Below are positions 8,556-19,058 of a stretch of DNA of 40,461 nucleotides, piece by piece. This DNA is from Cyanobium sp. Aljojuca 7A6 (GTDB taxonomy: Bacteria; Cyanobacteriota; Cyanobacteriia; PCC-6307; Cyanobiaceae). The notes below the pieces were generated by a model. It was not told where the DNA came from. It did not search any database and saw nothing but the letters and a program-made list of their open reading frames with translations. The number at the start of each line of letters is the position of its first letter. The first letter of the stretch is position 1. Both the position numbers and the translations under genes were made by a program. Where the stretch lies: positions 1 through 40,461 of the forward strand of contig NZ_JAGQCY010000023.1 of the NCBI RefSeq assembly GCF_024346455.1, read 5' to 3'.

Positions 8556-9548
8556 CTAGGGAGCCGTCCCCCGTTGTCCCCCATCGCCCGCCAGCGCCGC
8601 CCGGATGTTGCGCCGCCACATCGCCGGCCGGATCCGCCGCAGGGCCGAGGCCCGCAGCCGTTCGTCCCAGTCGCCGTCGCTCCAGTCCAGGGCTTCCTCG
8701 CCGCGCAGATCCAGCAGCCACGGGCGCGGCTGCACGTCCGCGTCCGTGGCGATGGGCAGGGCCTGGTGGTTCCAGGGGCAGACCTCCTGGCAGATGTCGC
8801 AACCGGCCACCCAGCTCTGCAGCCGACCGGCAATGGCCGCTGGCAGCGTCTCGGCGCGGTTCTCGATCGTGTGATAAGCCAGGCAGCGGCGGGCATCCAC
8901 CACGAAGGGCTCGTCGAGGGCGCCGGTGGGGCAGGCGTCGATGCAGGCGGTGCAGGCGCCGCACAGAGGTTCGGCCGTGCGGTCGGGCTGCAGGTCGAGG
9001 CTGGTGAGCAGGTGGCCCAGCAGCATCCAGGAGCCCCGGCGGCGATCGATCAGGTTGCCGTTCTTGCCGATCCAGCCCAGGCCCGCCTCCTCCCCCCAGG
9101 CCTTGTCGAGCAGGGGCGCACTGTCGACGCAGGCCCGCCAGCGAGCGCCCGGCGCGGCCTCCTCCAGCCAGCGCCCCAGCTGCCGCAGGCGCCCATCGAT
9201 CACCCGGTGGTAGTCGCGCCCCCAGCCGTAGCGGGCCACCCGCAGGCTGCCCGGTGCCTGCTCCCGGCCAACGTGGTAGTTCCAGCCCACGGCCAGCACG
9301 CTGCGAACCCCCGGCAGCAGCGCCTCGATCCGCTGGCGGCGCGGGTCGTTCATCCAGCCCATCCCCGCCTGGTGGCCCGCCGCCAGCCAGCGTTCCAGGG
9401 CGGCACTGCGCAGCGCCAGCCGGGGGCCCCCCGGCACCGCCGCCAGGCCCACCGGAGCGAAGCCGAGGGCCTCGGCCCTGGCCCGCAGGGCCGCCGCCAG
9501 GGCGCCAGGGGAGGAGGGGCCTTTCAAGGGCTGTCGGTAGAGTCCCAC
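8556..9548 (-). CDS. queG: Epoxyqueuosine reductase QueG
   Basis: QueG reduces epoxyqueuosine to queuosine in the wobble position of certain tRNAs, using cobalamin and two 4Fe-4S clusters. The 330 residues hold the expected marks: the catalytic Asp142 in ACVDSAPLLDKAWGEEAG, the IGKN segment at 160-163, the first cluster ligands in CGACTACIDACPTGA (196-206), and the second in CDICQEVCPWN (250-257). The C-terminal HEAT-like helices are short, as in many family members. The frame opens with GTG at 9548, only 18 bases from the divergent start at 9567, so the true start could lie further in. It is followed by the TPR gene. Confidence 0.92.
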   Translation of the reverse strand: MGLYRQPLKGPSSPGALAAALRARAEALGFAPVGLAAVPGGPRLALRSAALERWLAAGHQAGMGWMNDPRRQRIEALLPGVRSVLAVGWNYHVGREQAPGSLRVARYGWGRDYHRVIDGRLRQLGRWLEEAAPGARWRACVDSAPLLDKAWGEEAGLGWIGKNGNLIDRRRGSWMLLGHLLTSLDLQPDRTAEPLCGACTACIDACPTGALDEPFVVDARRCLAYHTIENRAETLPAAIAGRLQSWVAGCDICQEVCPWNHQALPIATDADVQPRPWLLDLRGEEALDWSDGDWDERLRASALRRIRPAMWRRNIRAALAGDGGQRGTAP

Positions 9549-9566
9549 GAATCCGACTCTCCCTGA

Positions 9567-10217
9567 GTGGCTGCCGTTTCCTCCTCCCGTTTCAGCCCGC
9601 TGCTGCGTTGGATGGGCCTCACCCTGGTGGTGTTGCTCGTTCTGCAGCTGGTCGCCGTCCTCAGTCTCTGGGACTGGGAAGAGGAGGCGTTCCGCCAGCT
9701 GGTGGTGGAGCGACTGATCAGCCAGGCCCCCATGGGTCTGATCGGTCTGCTGCTCATGTACCTCTCCTCCCGCCTGGAAGACCAGTCGGAGGGGCGCACG
9801 CCCGTCCTCTGGACGGTCTGCATCATCAGTGGTCTGCTGGCTGTTCTGCTGACCGCCTCACTGCCGATCACCTTCGGTGGTGACCAGCAGATGCAGCAGC
9901 AGAACGACCAGCAGATCGCCGCCAAGCGCGGCCAGCTGGAGATGGCCCGCCAGCAGAGCAAGGATCCCGCCCTGCTGCAGCAGCTGATCCGCCAGGCCGA
10001 AGCCACCGGCCAGGTGCCCCCCGGCGCCACCGACGCCCAGAAGACCCAGTCGGCCCGGGCCTTCATCGATCGCCAGCTCGACCAGCTCGAAACCCAGTTC
10101 AAGCAGACCGAGCAGACCGGCAAGGTCACCCTCAGCCAGCGTCGCTATGGCGGATCGCTTGGCGCGGTGGTGCTGATCATCGCCTTCACCATCCTTTGCC
10201 TCGGCAGTGTCCTGTAA
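9567..10217 (+). CDS. HpsJ-like membrane protein
   Basis: The 216-residue membrane protein starts at a GTG. There are two hydrophobic helices near the N-terminus (about 14-34 and 53-67) and a third around 84-98. A long glutamine-rich, probably coiled-coil section (QQMQQQNDQQIAAKRGQLEM) and one C-terminal helix (VVLIIAFTILCL) follow. This layout of membrane helices around a Q-rich loop with a conserved RYGG near the end resembles the HpsJ-like family of cyanobacteria, named after a gene linked to polysaccharide secretion in Nostoc. The match is from memory of the pattern and is moderate. The gene is divergent from queG and begins within 20 bases of it, so the two must share promoter DNA or one start is wrong. 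Confidence 0.6.
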   Translation: MAAVSSSRFSPLLRWMGLTLVVLLVLQLVAVLSLWDWEEEAFRQLVVERLISQAPMGLIGLLLMYLSSRLEDQSEGRTPVLWTVCIISGLLAVLLTASLPITFGGDQQMQQQNDQQIAAKRGQLEMARQQSKDPALLQQLIRQAEATGQVPPGATDAQKTQSARAFIDRQLDQLETQFKQTEQTGKVTLSQRRYGGSLGAVVLIIAFTILCLGSVL

Positions 10218-10271
10218 GACCCCCGTGGATCGTTACCGTTAGGGTTTCGCCCCCCCGGACCCCTTCTTCCA

Positions 10272-11003
10272 TTGGTCCCATCCAGTAGTCCCAGTTCCGA
10301 CCAGCCCCTGGGCAACCGGCTGCAGCAGGATCTCAAGAACGATCTGATCGCCGGCCTGCTGGTGGTCATTCCGCTGGCCACCACGATCTGGCTCGCCACC
10401 ACGGTGAGCCGCTTTGTTCTGGCCTTCCTGACGTCGATCCCCAAGCAGTTCAACCCGTTCAACACCCTCAACCCCCTCCTCCAGGACCTGATCAATCTGG
10501 GGGTGGGCCTGCTGGTGCCGCTGCTGGGCATCCTGTTGATCGGTCTGATGGCCCGCAACATCGTCGGCCGCTGGTTGCTCGAATTCGGTGAGGGCACCCT
10601 GCTGCGGATCCCCCTGGCGGGCTCCGTTTACAAGACGCTCAAACAGCTGCTGGAAACCTTCCTGCAGGGCAACTCCAGCCGCTTCCGGCGGGTGGTGCTG
10701 GTGGAGTATCCCCGCGAAGGGCTCTATGCCGTGGGCTTCGTCACCGGTGTGCTGGGCACCGCCATCCAGGCCGATTTCGGCGAGAAGATGCTCAGCGTCT
10801 TCATTCCCACCGCCCCCAACCCCACCACCGGGTGGTACGCGGTGGTGCCGGAGCGGCTGGTGAAGGATCTGGAGCTGAGCGTCGAGGATGCCTTCCGCAC
10901 GATCATCTCCGCCGGCATCGTCAGCCCCGACGAGCGGGAACCCAACTCCAACCGCAGCTTCGCCAGCCTCCTGGCCCAGCTGCGTGCCCCCCAAACCTCC
11001 TGA
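10272..11003 (+). CDS. DUF502 family membrane protein
   Basis: The 243-residue protein has two transmembrane helices (AGLLVVIPLATTIWLATTVS at about 26-45 and LGVGLLVPLLGILLIGLMA at about 76-94). The DUF502 signature follows, including IPLAGSVYKTLKQ and VVLVEYPREGLYAVGFVTG. Members occur in cyanobacteria, plants (COV family) and other bacteria, and their molecular role is not settled. The frame opens with TTG at 10272; no better start is seen before the conserved QDLKNDLIAG segment. The stop overlaps the nusB start (TGATG at 11001-11005), so it is probably cotranscribed with nusB and ftsY. Confidence 0.85.
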   Translation: MVPSSSPSSDQPLGNRLQQDLKNDLIAGLLVVIPLATTIWLATTVSRFVLAFLTSIPKQFNPFNTLNPLLQDLINLGVGLLVPLLGILLIGLMARNIVGRWLLEFGEGTLLRIPLAGSVYKTLKQLLETFLQGNSSRFRRVVLVEYPREGLYAVGFVTGVLGTAIQADFGEKMLSVFIPTAPNPTTGWYAVVPERLVKDLELSVEDAFRTIISAGIVSPDEREPNSNRSFASLLAQLRAPQTS

Positions 11004-11629
11004 TGCAGAGTCGCACCCTTGCCCGTGAACTGGCCCTGCTGATGCTGGGTCAGGTGAGTGATCGCGGCACCGGGGCCGAAGTCCCCACCGGCTCTTTCGA
11101 TGTGCTGCTGCAGCAGGCCGTCACCACCCTCAGCCAGCACGTGCGCGAGGCCCTCGACCGCTCCGCCGAAGATCTGCAGCAGGCCCAGCAGCGGCTGCTC
11201 GACAGCGAGCTGCAGGACCAGGGCGAGAAGCAGCTGCCCACGGTGCGGCGCCATCTGCAGGAGGGACTCACCCACGCCGAGCAGGCCCTCAATCGCCTTT
11301 CGGCCGGCCTGGAGCTGCCGCGCCTGCTCCTCCTGGCCGACCAGGACGCCGTGCGGCTCGATGCCATCGCCCGCACCAGGGCGGTGCTGCGCGACCGGGA
11401 GGGCCTCGACGGCCGCATCGATGCGGTGATGGAAGGCTGGCGCCTCACCCGCCTGCCCCGGGTCGACCGCGACATCCTGCGGCTGGCGGTGGTGGACCTC
11501 GAGGACTTCGCCACACCCCCCGCCGTGGCGTGCAACGAGGCGGTGGAACTGGCCAACCGCTACAGCGACGACCAGGGGCGACGCATGATCAACGGTGTGC
11601 TGCGGCGCTTCACCGCCGCCCGGGTGTAG
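11003..11629 (+). CDS. nusB: Transcription antitermination factor NusB
   Basis: NusB joins NusE (ribosomal protein S10) on boxA RNA and helps RNA polymerase through rRNA operons. The 208-residue protein is longer than the roughly 140 residues of E. coli NusB. The extra part is a Gln/Glu-rich helical insert (about 50-100), which is usual in cyanobacteria. The conserved core is at the N-terminus (SRTLARELALLMLGQV) and in the C-terminal half (RLPRVDRDILRLAVVDL and AVACNEAVELANRYSDDQ). The start overlaps the DUF502 stop, and ftsY follows after 11 bases, giving a likely DUF502-nusB-ftsY transcript. Confidence 0.93.
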   Translation: MQSRTLARELALLMLGQVSDRGTGAEVPTGSFDVLLQQAVTTLSQHVREALDRSAEDLQQAQQRLLDSELQDQGEKQLPTVRRHLQEGLTHAEQALNRLSAGLELPRLLLLADQDAVRLDAIARTRAVLRDREGLDGRIDAVMEGWRLTRLPRVDRDILRLAVVDLEDFATPPAVACNEAVELANRYSDDQGRRMINGVLRRFTAARV

Positions 11630-11640
11630 GCAGGAACGCG

Positions 11641-13185
11641 ATGGTCTTCGATTGGTTCAAACGGACGCTGGCCCAGCCCGCCCCGGAGCCCGAACCGCTG
11701 TCCGAGCCCCAGCTTGAGCCGGAGCCCGAAGCGGTGGCTCCTGCTGAGGCTTCGGCGGCCCCGCCAGATCCGGTGGAGGAACCCGTGGCGGCTCCCACTC
11801 CCGCCTCGGCCCCTGCAGCTCCGGCCGGCTCTGGCGTCGATGAGGACGCCCTGGCCTGGGCGCGCCAGGCCTATGCCCGTCTCAAGGCCCAGCAGGAGGC
11901 GGCCACCCCGGTCGCCGCGTCCGAAACCACGCCCGAGCCCGAGTCCGAGCCGGCACCGCCAACGCCCGAATCGGCCCCGCCAACCCCCGAACCTGAGCCC
12001 CCTGCCGCCCCGCCTGCGGGTCCGGGCCTGTCCCTGCTGGAGCAGGCCGCCGCCCGGCGCCAGCAGCGCCTCCAGGAGGTCACGGCCCCCACGGCGCCGG
12101 CCGCACCAGCTGTCGAGGCCACCGCCACGGCCACCAGCACGGCCCCCCCCGCCGATGCCGCCGACCCCAGCCTGGGGGCCTTCGATGCCACCTTCACCTG
12201 GTCGGCCGAGGTGCTGGCGGCCCAGGGGCGGCGCGCCGAGGAGGTGTCCCTCGAGGAGATCGACTGGCTGGGGCGGCTGCGCCGCGGCCTGGAGAAGACC
12301 CGCAAGGGCTTCGTCACCCAGCTGCTGGAGAACCTCGGCGACGATCCACTCACCCCGGCGGTGCTGGACGACCTCGAGTCGACCCTGCTGCGCGCCGATG
12401 TGGGCGTGAAGGCCACCGACCAGGTGCTCGAAGCCCTGCGCCGCCGCCTCAACGAGGAGGTGGTCGATGCTGCCGAAGGCCTTCGCTTTCTCAAGGAGCA
12501 GCTGCGCGGCCTGCTGGACGCCCCCATCCGCGCCGGCGACACCGCCATGCTGGCCCCCCAGCGCGACAAGCTCAACGTCTGGTTGCTGGTCGGCGTCAAC
12601 GGGGTCGGCAAGACCACCACCCTCGGCAAGCTGGCCAACCTGGCGGTGCGCAGCGGCTACAGCTGTCTGATCGCCGCCGCTGACACCTTCCGGGCCGCGG
12701 CGGTGCAGCAGGTGAGCGTCTGGGGCGAGCGCAGCGGCGTGGCGGTGGTGGCCAACCCCAGCGCCAATGCTGACCCGGCGGCCGTCGTCTACGACGCCAT
12801 CGGCGCCGCCCGCTCCAAGGGCACCGAGCTGGTGCTGGTGGACACGGCCGGCCGGCTGCAGACCAAGCACAACCTGATGGAGGAACTGGGCAAGGTGCGG
12901 CGCACCATCACCAAGCTGGCGCCGGAGGCGGTGGTGGAGTCGCTGCTGGTGCTGGATGCCAGCCAGGGCCAGAACGGCCTGCGCCAGGCCATGGCCTTCG
13001 CCAGTGCCGCCGGTCTCACCGGGGTGGTGCTCACCAAGCTCGATGGCAGCGCCCGCGGCGGCGTCGCCCTGGCGGTGGCCTCCGAGGCGGGGCTGCCGAT
13101 CCGCTTCATCGGGGCCGGCGAGGGCATCCGCGACCTGCGGCCCTTCAACAGCTTCGAGTTTGTCGAGGCGCTGCTGGCCTCCTGA
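11641..13185 (+). CDS. ftsY: Signal recognition particle receptor FtsY
   Basis: FtsY is the membrane-side GTPase that receives SRP-ribosome complexes and hands nascent membrane proteins to the translocon. The 514-residue protein starts MVFDWFKRTLAQ, a typical membrane-binding start. An approximately 190-residue acidic, proline-rich A domain with many PEPE and PAAP repeats follows. The NG domain comes next: helices around 200-300, the P-loop GVNGVGKTTTLGKLA at about 318, DTAGR at about 401 and TKLDG at about 465. All GTPase motifs are intact. The A domain varies in length between species and is low in complexity here, so gaps in alignments are expected there. It is downstream of nusB. Confidence 0.95.
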   Translation: MVFDWFKRTLAQPAPEPEPLSEPQLEPEPEAVAPAEASAAPPDPVEEPVAAPTPASAPAAPAGSGVDEDALAWARQAYARLKAQQEAATPVAASETTPEPESEPAPPTPESAPPTPEPEPPAAPPAGPGLSLLEQAAARRQQRLQEVTAPTAPAAPAVEATATATSTAPPADAADPSLGAFDATFTWSAEVLAAQGRRAEEVSLEEIDWLGRLRRGLEKTRKGFVTQLLENLGDDPLTPAVLDDLESTLLRADVGVKATDQVLEALRRRLNEEVVDAAEGLRFLKEQLRGLLDAPIRAGDTAMLAPQRDKLNVWLLVGVNGVGKTTTLGKLANLAVRSGYSCLIAAADTFRAAAVQQVSVWGERSGVAVVANPSANADPAAVVYDAIGAARSKGTELVLVDTAGRLQTKHNLMEELGKVRRTITKLAPEAVVESLLVLDASQGQNGLRQAMAFASAAGLTGVVLTKLDGSARGGVALAVASEAGLPIRFIGAGEGIRDLRPFNSFEFVEALLAS

Positions 13186-13230
13186 GACTCGCCTGCCGCT
13201 GCTACCTTGCGTGTCCTTTGCGGCCGCTCG

Positions 13231-14640
13231 GTGAGCAGCCTGCCGCCCCCGCAGCCTCTCTCCACCTCCACGGCGCCCCCGATTCCCGATCGGGGGCCGT
13301 CGGTCACGGCTTCGCTGCGCCAGCTGCTCGACAGCCTCGGCCGCGAACAGCGACGCAACCAGGAGCTGCTGGCGTCGCTGTCATTCGCCCTGCGCAGCTA
13401 CACCAACCTCAAGCGCTTCCTCGAGCTGGTGCCCCTGGTGGCCGCGCGGCTGGTGGAGGCCGAGGGCAGCCTGCTGGTGGTGTTCCATGCCGATGGCCGC
13501 CTCTGGCGCGAGCAGCTCCAGGCCACCGCCGGCGAACGCAGTGCCGAGGTGCTGCGCCAGCTGGCGGCCTTGCCCGATGGTCAGCTCCACAACCAGGAGG
13601 GCGATGAGGCTGTCGCGGTGCAGCTCGACCCCCTGGTTCAGCGCCTGCTCGGGGCCCAGCAGGTGGTCGCCACCTCCGTGGTGGCCCGCAGCCGTCAGCG
13701 GGGGCGGTTGTACGTGTTCAGCGGTCAGCGCGGCTACAGCTGGAGCGACGTGCGCCGCCGCCACCTCCAGCTGGTGGCCGACCTCACCGGCGTGGCGCTG
13801 GAGAACGAGGTGCTGCAGCAGGACCGGCGGCGCCATGAGCGTCTCGACCGCCAGCTGAGCATCGGGGCCGAGGTCCAGTCCCAGCTGCTGCCCGACCACT
13901 GCCCCGTGATCGACGGCGTCGAGCTGGCCGCGCTCTGCCGTCCGGCCTTCCAGGTGGGCGGTGACTACTACGACTTCATCCCCACCCAGCCCCAGCTCAC
14001 GGGCCACCGGCGCGAGCAGGCCCCCTGGGCGCTGGTGATGGGGGATGTCATGGGCAAGGGGGTGCCGGCCGGCCTGCTGATGACCCTGCTGCGGGGCATG
14101 CTGCGGGCCGAGGTGCTCAGCGGCCTCCCCCCGGATCGCATCCTCTACGACCTCAACCAGCTGGCCCAGGAGGACCTGGCCCACTCGCACCGCTTCGTCA
14201 CCCTCTTCTATTCCGACTACGACCCCCGCACCCGCCTGCTGCGTTACGCCAACGCCGCCCACAACCCGCCCCTGCTGTGGCGGCGCCACGCCGGCCGGGT
14301 GGAGAGGCTCGACACCCCCGGCCTGTTGATCGGTCTGCAGAGCGAGGCGGAGTATGGCTGCGGCGAACTGCAGCTGGAGCCGGGCGATGTGATCCTCTAT
14401 TACACCGATGGCGTCACCGAAGCCAGTGGCTTCAGCGGCGAGCGCTTCGATGAGGAGCGGCTGGTGCGGGCCTTCGATGCGGCCTGCCGGGCGGCCCATG
14501 GGGCCCAGACGATCCTGGATCGGCTGTTCCAGCGCCTCGACCGCTTCGTCGGCAGCGACCGCCGCCTGGAGGACGATGCCTCGATGGTGGTGCTGAAGGT
14601 GCGGGACGGGGTGGTGCTGCCCTCCCTGCCCCCGACCTGA
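13231..14640 (+). CDS. GAF-PP2C (RsbU/SpoIIE-type) serine phosphatase
   Basis: The protein has 469 residues from the GTG at 13231; a TTG at 13207 would add eight. The N-terminal half is a GAF-like sensor (RFLELVPLVAARLVEAEGSL up to ADLTGVALENEVLQ). A linker helix (QDRRRHERLDRQLSIGAEVQ) and a PP2C-type SpoIIE domain follow: AFQVGGDYYDFI at about 240, GDVMGKGVPAGLLM, ANAAHNPPLLW, YYTDGVTEA and DDASMVVLK. The Asp residues that bind two Mn or Mg ions are present. Such phosphatases act in partner-switching systems by dephosphorylating an anti-sigma-factor antagonist. No antagonist or anti-sigma gene is beside it, so the target is unknown. Confidence 0.88.
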   Translation: MSSLPPPQPLSTSTAPPIPDRGPSVTASLRQLLDSLGREQRRNQELLASLSFALRSYTNLKRFLELVPLVAARLVEAEGSLLVVFHADGRLWREQLQATAGERSAEVLRQLAALPDGQLHNQEGDEAVAVQLDPLVQRLLGAQQVVATSVVARSRQRGRLYVFSGQRGYSWSDVRRRHLQLVADLTGVALENEVLQQDRRRHERLDRQLSIGAEVQSQLLPDHCPVIDGVELAALCRPAFQVGGDYYDFIPTQPQLTGHRREQAPWALVMGDVMGKGVPAGLLMTLLRGMLRAEVLSGLPPDRILYDLNQLAQEDLAHSHRFVTLFYSDYDPRTRLLRYANAAHNPPLLWRRHAGRVERLDTPGLLIGLQSEAEYGCGELQLEPGDVILYYTDGVTEASGFSGERFDEERLVRAFDAACRAAHGAQTILDRLFQRLDRFVGSDRRLEDDASMVVLKVRDGVVLPSLPPT

Positions 14641-14678
14641 GACGAATGGCAAGCTGAAGGGCTGCCCGGAACCCCGTG

Positions 14679-16079
<1,401 letters not shown>

Positions 16080-16183
16080 GGCGCGTCTGATGCACCCTTG
16101 AGGTGCTTCGGAATCGCACGTCTGCGTCTAACGTTGGGGAGTCTCAGGCGCCTGAGCGCCCCATCGGTCCCCCTCATCGGTCA

Positions 16184-16714
16184 GTGAGTATTTTCGTCGG
16201 CAATCTTCCCTTCCGCGCTGAGCAGGAGGACGTGGCTGAACTGTTCGCTCCCTTCGGAGCCGTGGTCAACTGCTCCCTGCCGCTGGAGCGTGACACCGGC
16301 CGCAAGCGTGGTTTCGCTTTTGTCGAAATGGCCGACGCTGATACGGAAACGCGGGCGATCGACGCCCTTCAGGGCGCTGAGCTGATGGGCCGTCCCCTGC
16401 GCATCAACAAGGCCGAACCCCGCAGTGGTGGCGGTGGTGGTGGCGGCGGTGCCCCGCGCCGGGGCGGCGGCTATGGCGGAGGTGGCGGTGGTGGGTATGG
16501 CGGTGGAGGTGGCGGCGGCTATGGAGGTGGCGGCGGTGGCGACCGTGGGTCCGGTGCCAAGGGCTGGGAGGACCGCAGCTACGGCGGTGCTGGCAGTGGC
16601 GGTGGTGCCGCCCCCGATGCCTTCGAAGCGGGCCGTTCCCGCCGGCGCCGCACCGGTGGCGGCGGTGGTGAGTACGGCGGTGGCGGCGGTGATTATGGCG
16701 GCGCTGAAGTCTGA
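16184..16714 (+). CDS. Glycine-rich RRM RNA-binding protein (cyanobacterial Rbp type)
   Basis: The protein has 176 residues from the GTG at 16184, which places the RRM at the very start as in cyanobacterial Rbp proteins. RNP2 is IFVGNL (residues 3-8) and RNP1 is KRGFAFVEM (about 44-52), both with the aromatic residues that stack on RNA bases. From about residue 83 the protein is almost pure glycine with tyrosines (repeats of YGGGGGGG), a charged basic patch RSRRRRTGG and a glycine-rich end. Cyanobacterial Rbps of this type bind mRNA and several are cold-induced or help place mRNAs near thylakoids. The 104-base upstream region may hold a 5' leader. Confidence 0.9.
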   Translation: MSIFVGNLPFRAEQEDVAELFAPFGAVVNCSLPLERDTGRKRGFAFVEMADADTETRAIDALQGAELMGRPLRINKAEPRSGGGGGGGGAPRRGGGYGGGGGGGYGGGGGGGYGGGGGGDRGSGAKGWEDRSYGGAGSGGGAAPDAFEAGRSRRRRTGGGGGEYGGGGGDYGGAEV

Positions 16715-16742
16715 GGAGCGGCGGGCCGTGGGCTGATCCGCG

Positions 16743-17765
<1,023 letters not shown>

Positions 17766-17771
17766 CGCCCC

Positions 17772-19058
17772 ATGCTGCCCAGCCGTGCCTCCGTGGTGGT
17801 GGTGGGAGGTGGTCCGGCGGGCTTCATGGCCGCCATTGCGGCCGCCGAAGCTGCCGGCGGTCGCTTCCCCGGGGGGGTGCTGCTGCTGGAGTCCACCCCC
17901 GAACCGCTGCACAAGGTGCTGATCAGCGGCGGTGGCCGTTGCAATGTCACCCATGCCTGCTGGGATCCGCGCGTCCTGGTGGACCATTACCCCCGTGGTG
18001 GTAAGGCCCTGCGGGGGCCCTTCTCGCGCTTCGCCACCGCCGACACCGTGGCCTGGTTCCAGGCCCATGGCCTCCAGCTGGTGGAGGAGGCCGACGGCCG
18101 CCTGTTTCCCCGCTCCAATCGCTCCTCCTCGGTGGTCGACACCCTGCGCCAGGCGGCGATCGCCGCAGGGGTGGTGCTGCACACAACCCAGGCGGGCCAG
18201 ACGGCCCAGGCCCTCCCCGGCGGGGGGTTCCGGCTGCGGTTGCGCTCGGGGGCCGAGGTGGTGGCCGAGCACCTGGTGCTCGCCACGGGCAGCCACCCCA
18301 GCGGCCACCGCATCGCCGCCTCCCTGGGCCATGGCCTGGTGGCGCCTGTGCCCTCCCTGTTCACCCTCACCCTGGCCGACCACCCCCTGGTGGACCTGGC
18401 CGGGGTGGCCATGGATCCGGTGCAGCTGGAGCTTCTACTGACGCCTTTGCCGGGACCCGCCACCAACGCCACCAAGCCCCTGCGGCAGCGGGGGCCGGTG
18501 CTGATCACCCACTGGGGCCTCAGCGGCCCGGCCACCCTGCGGCTCACGGCCTTCGCTGCCCGTGTCCTGCGGGAGCGCCGCTACCGCGCCGAGCTCCGGG
18601 TCGATTGGACCGGTGGCCGCAAGCCGGCGGAGCTGGAGGGGTGGTTCGCCGCCGCCCGCCGCGACCAGGCCCGCCGTCAGCTCGGCAACTGGCGCCCCTG
18701 GCCCGACCTCAGCCGCCGCCTCTGGCTGCATCTGCTGGCCCAGGGCGGCGTGGAACCCACGTTGCGCTGGGCCGATCTGCCCCGCCGCAGCGAGCAGGCC
18801 CTGATCACCGCCCTGCGGGACAGCCGCTACCGCATCTCAGGCCGGGGGCCCTTCGGCGAGGAGTTTGTGACCGCCGGTGGCATCCCCCTGGCGGAAGTCA
18901 ACCTGGCCTCGATGCAAAGTCGCCTCCAGCCGGGGCTGTTCCTGGTGGGGGAGCTGCTGGATGTGGACGGGGTCACCGGCGGCTTCAACTTCCAGCACTG
19001 CTGGAGTTCGGGCTGGCTGGCGGGACAGGCGCTGGCGGCTCAGCGCACGTGCTCGTAG
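17772..19058 (+). CDS. YhiN/HI0933-family FAD flavoprotein
   Basis: The 428-residue protein begins with a Rossmann dinucleotide fold: VVVVGGGPAGFMAAIAAAEA with G-G-G-P-A-G at about 11-16. GGGRCNVTHACWDP follows, the family hallmark of HI0933/YhiN flavoproteins. Further signatures are GRLFPRSNRSSSVVDTL, LATGSHPSGH, ITHWGLSGPATLRL and the C-terminal FAD-closing GELLDVDGVTGGFNFQ with the CWSSGWLAG end. These enzymes bind FAD and probably reduce or oxidise an unknown substrate. The gene diverges from dusA after 6 bases. Its 3' end overlaps the end of pilC on the other strand by 19 bases. Confidence 0.9.
   Translation: MLPSRASVVVVGGGPAGFMAAIAAAEAAGGRFPGGVLLLESTPEPLHKVLISGGGRCNVTHACWDPRVLVDHYPRGGKALRGPFSRFATADTVAWFQAHGLQLVEEADGRLFPRSNRSSSVVDTLRQAAIAAGVVLHTTQAGQTAQALPGGGFRLRLRSGAEVVAEHLVLATGSHPSGHRIAASLGHGLVAPVPSLFTLTLADHPLVDLAGVAMDPVQLELLLTPLPGPATNATKPLRQRGPVLITHWGLSGPATLRLTAFAARVLRERRYRAELRVDWTGGRKPAELEGWFAAARRDQARRQLGNWRPWPDLSRRLWLHLLAQGGVEPTLRWADLPRRSEQALITALRDSRYRISGRGPFGEEFVTAGGIPLAEVNLASMQSRLQPGLFLVGELLDVDGVTGGFNFQHCWSSGWLAGQALAAQRTCS

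Noticed and set aside
11560..12870. Long minus-strand frame opposite ftsY, and a similar one opposite argH (14400-16040)
   Set aside because: Low-complexity Gly/Arg or Gln/His composition with no motif, while the plus strand has full-length FtsY and ArgH.
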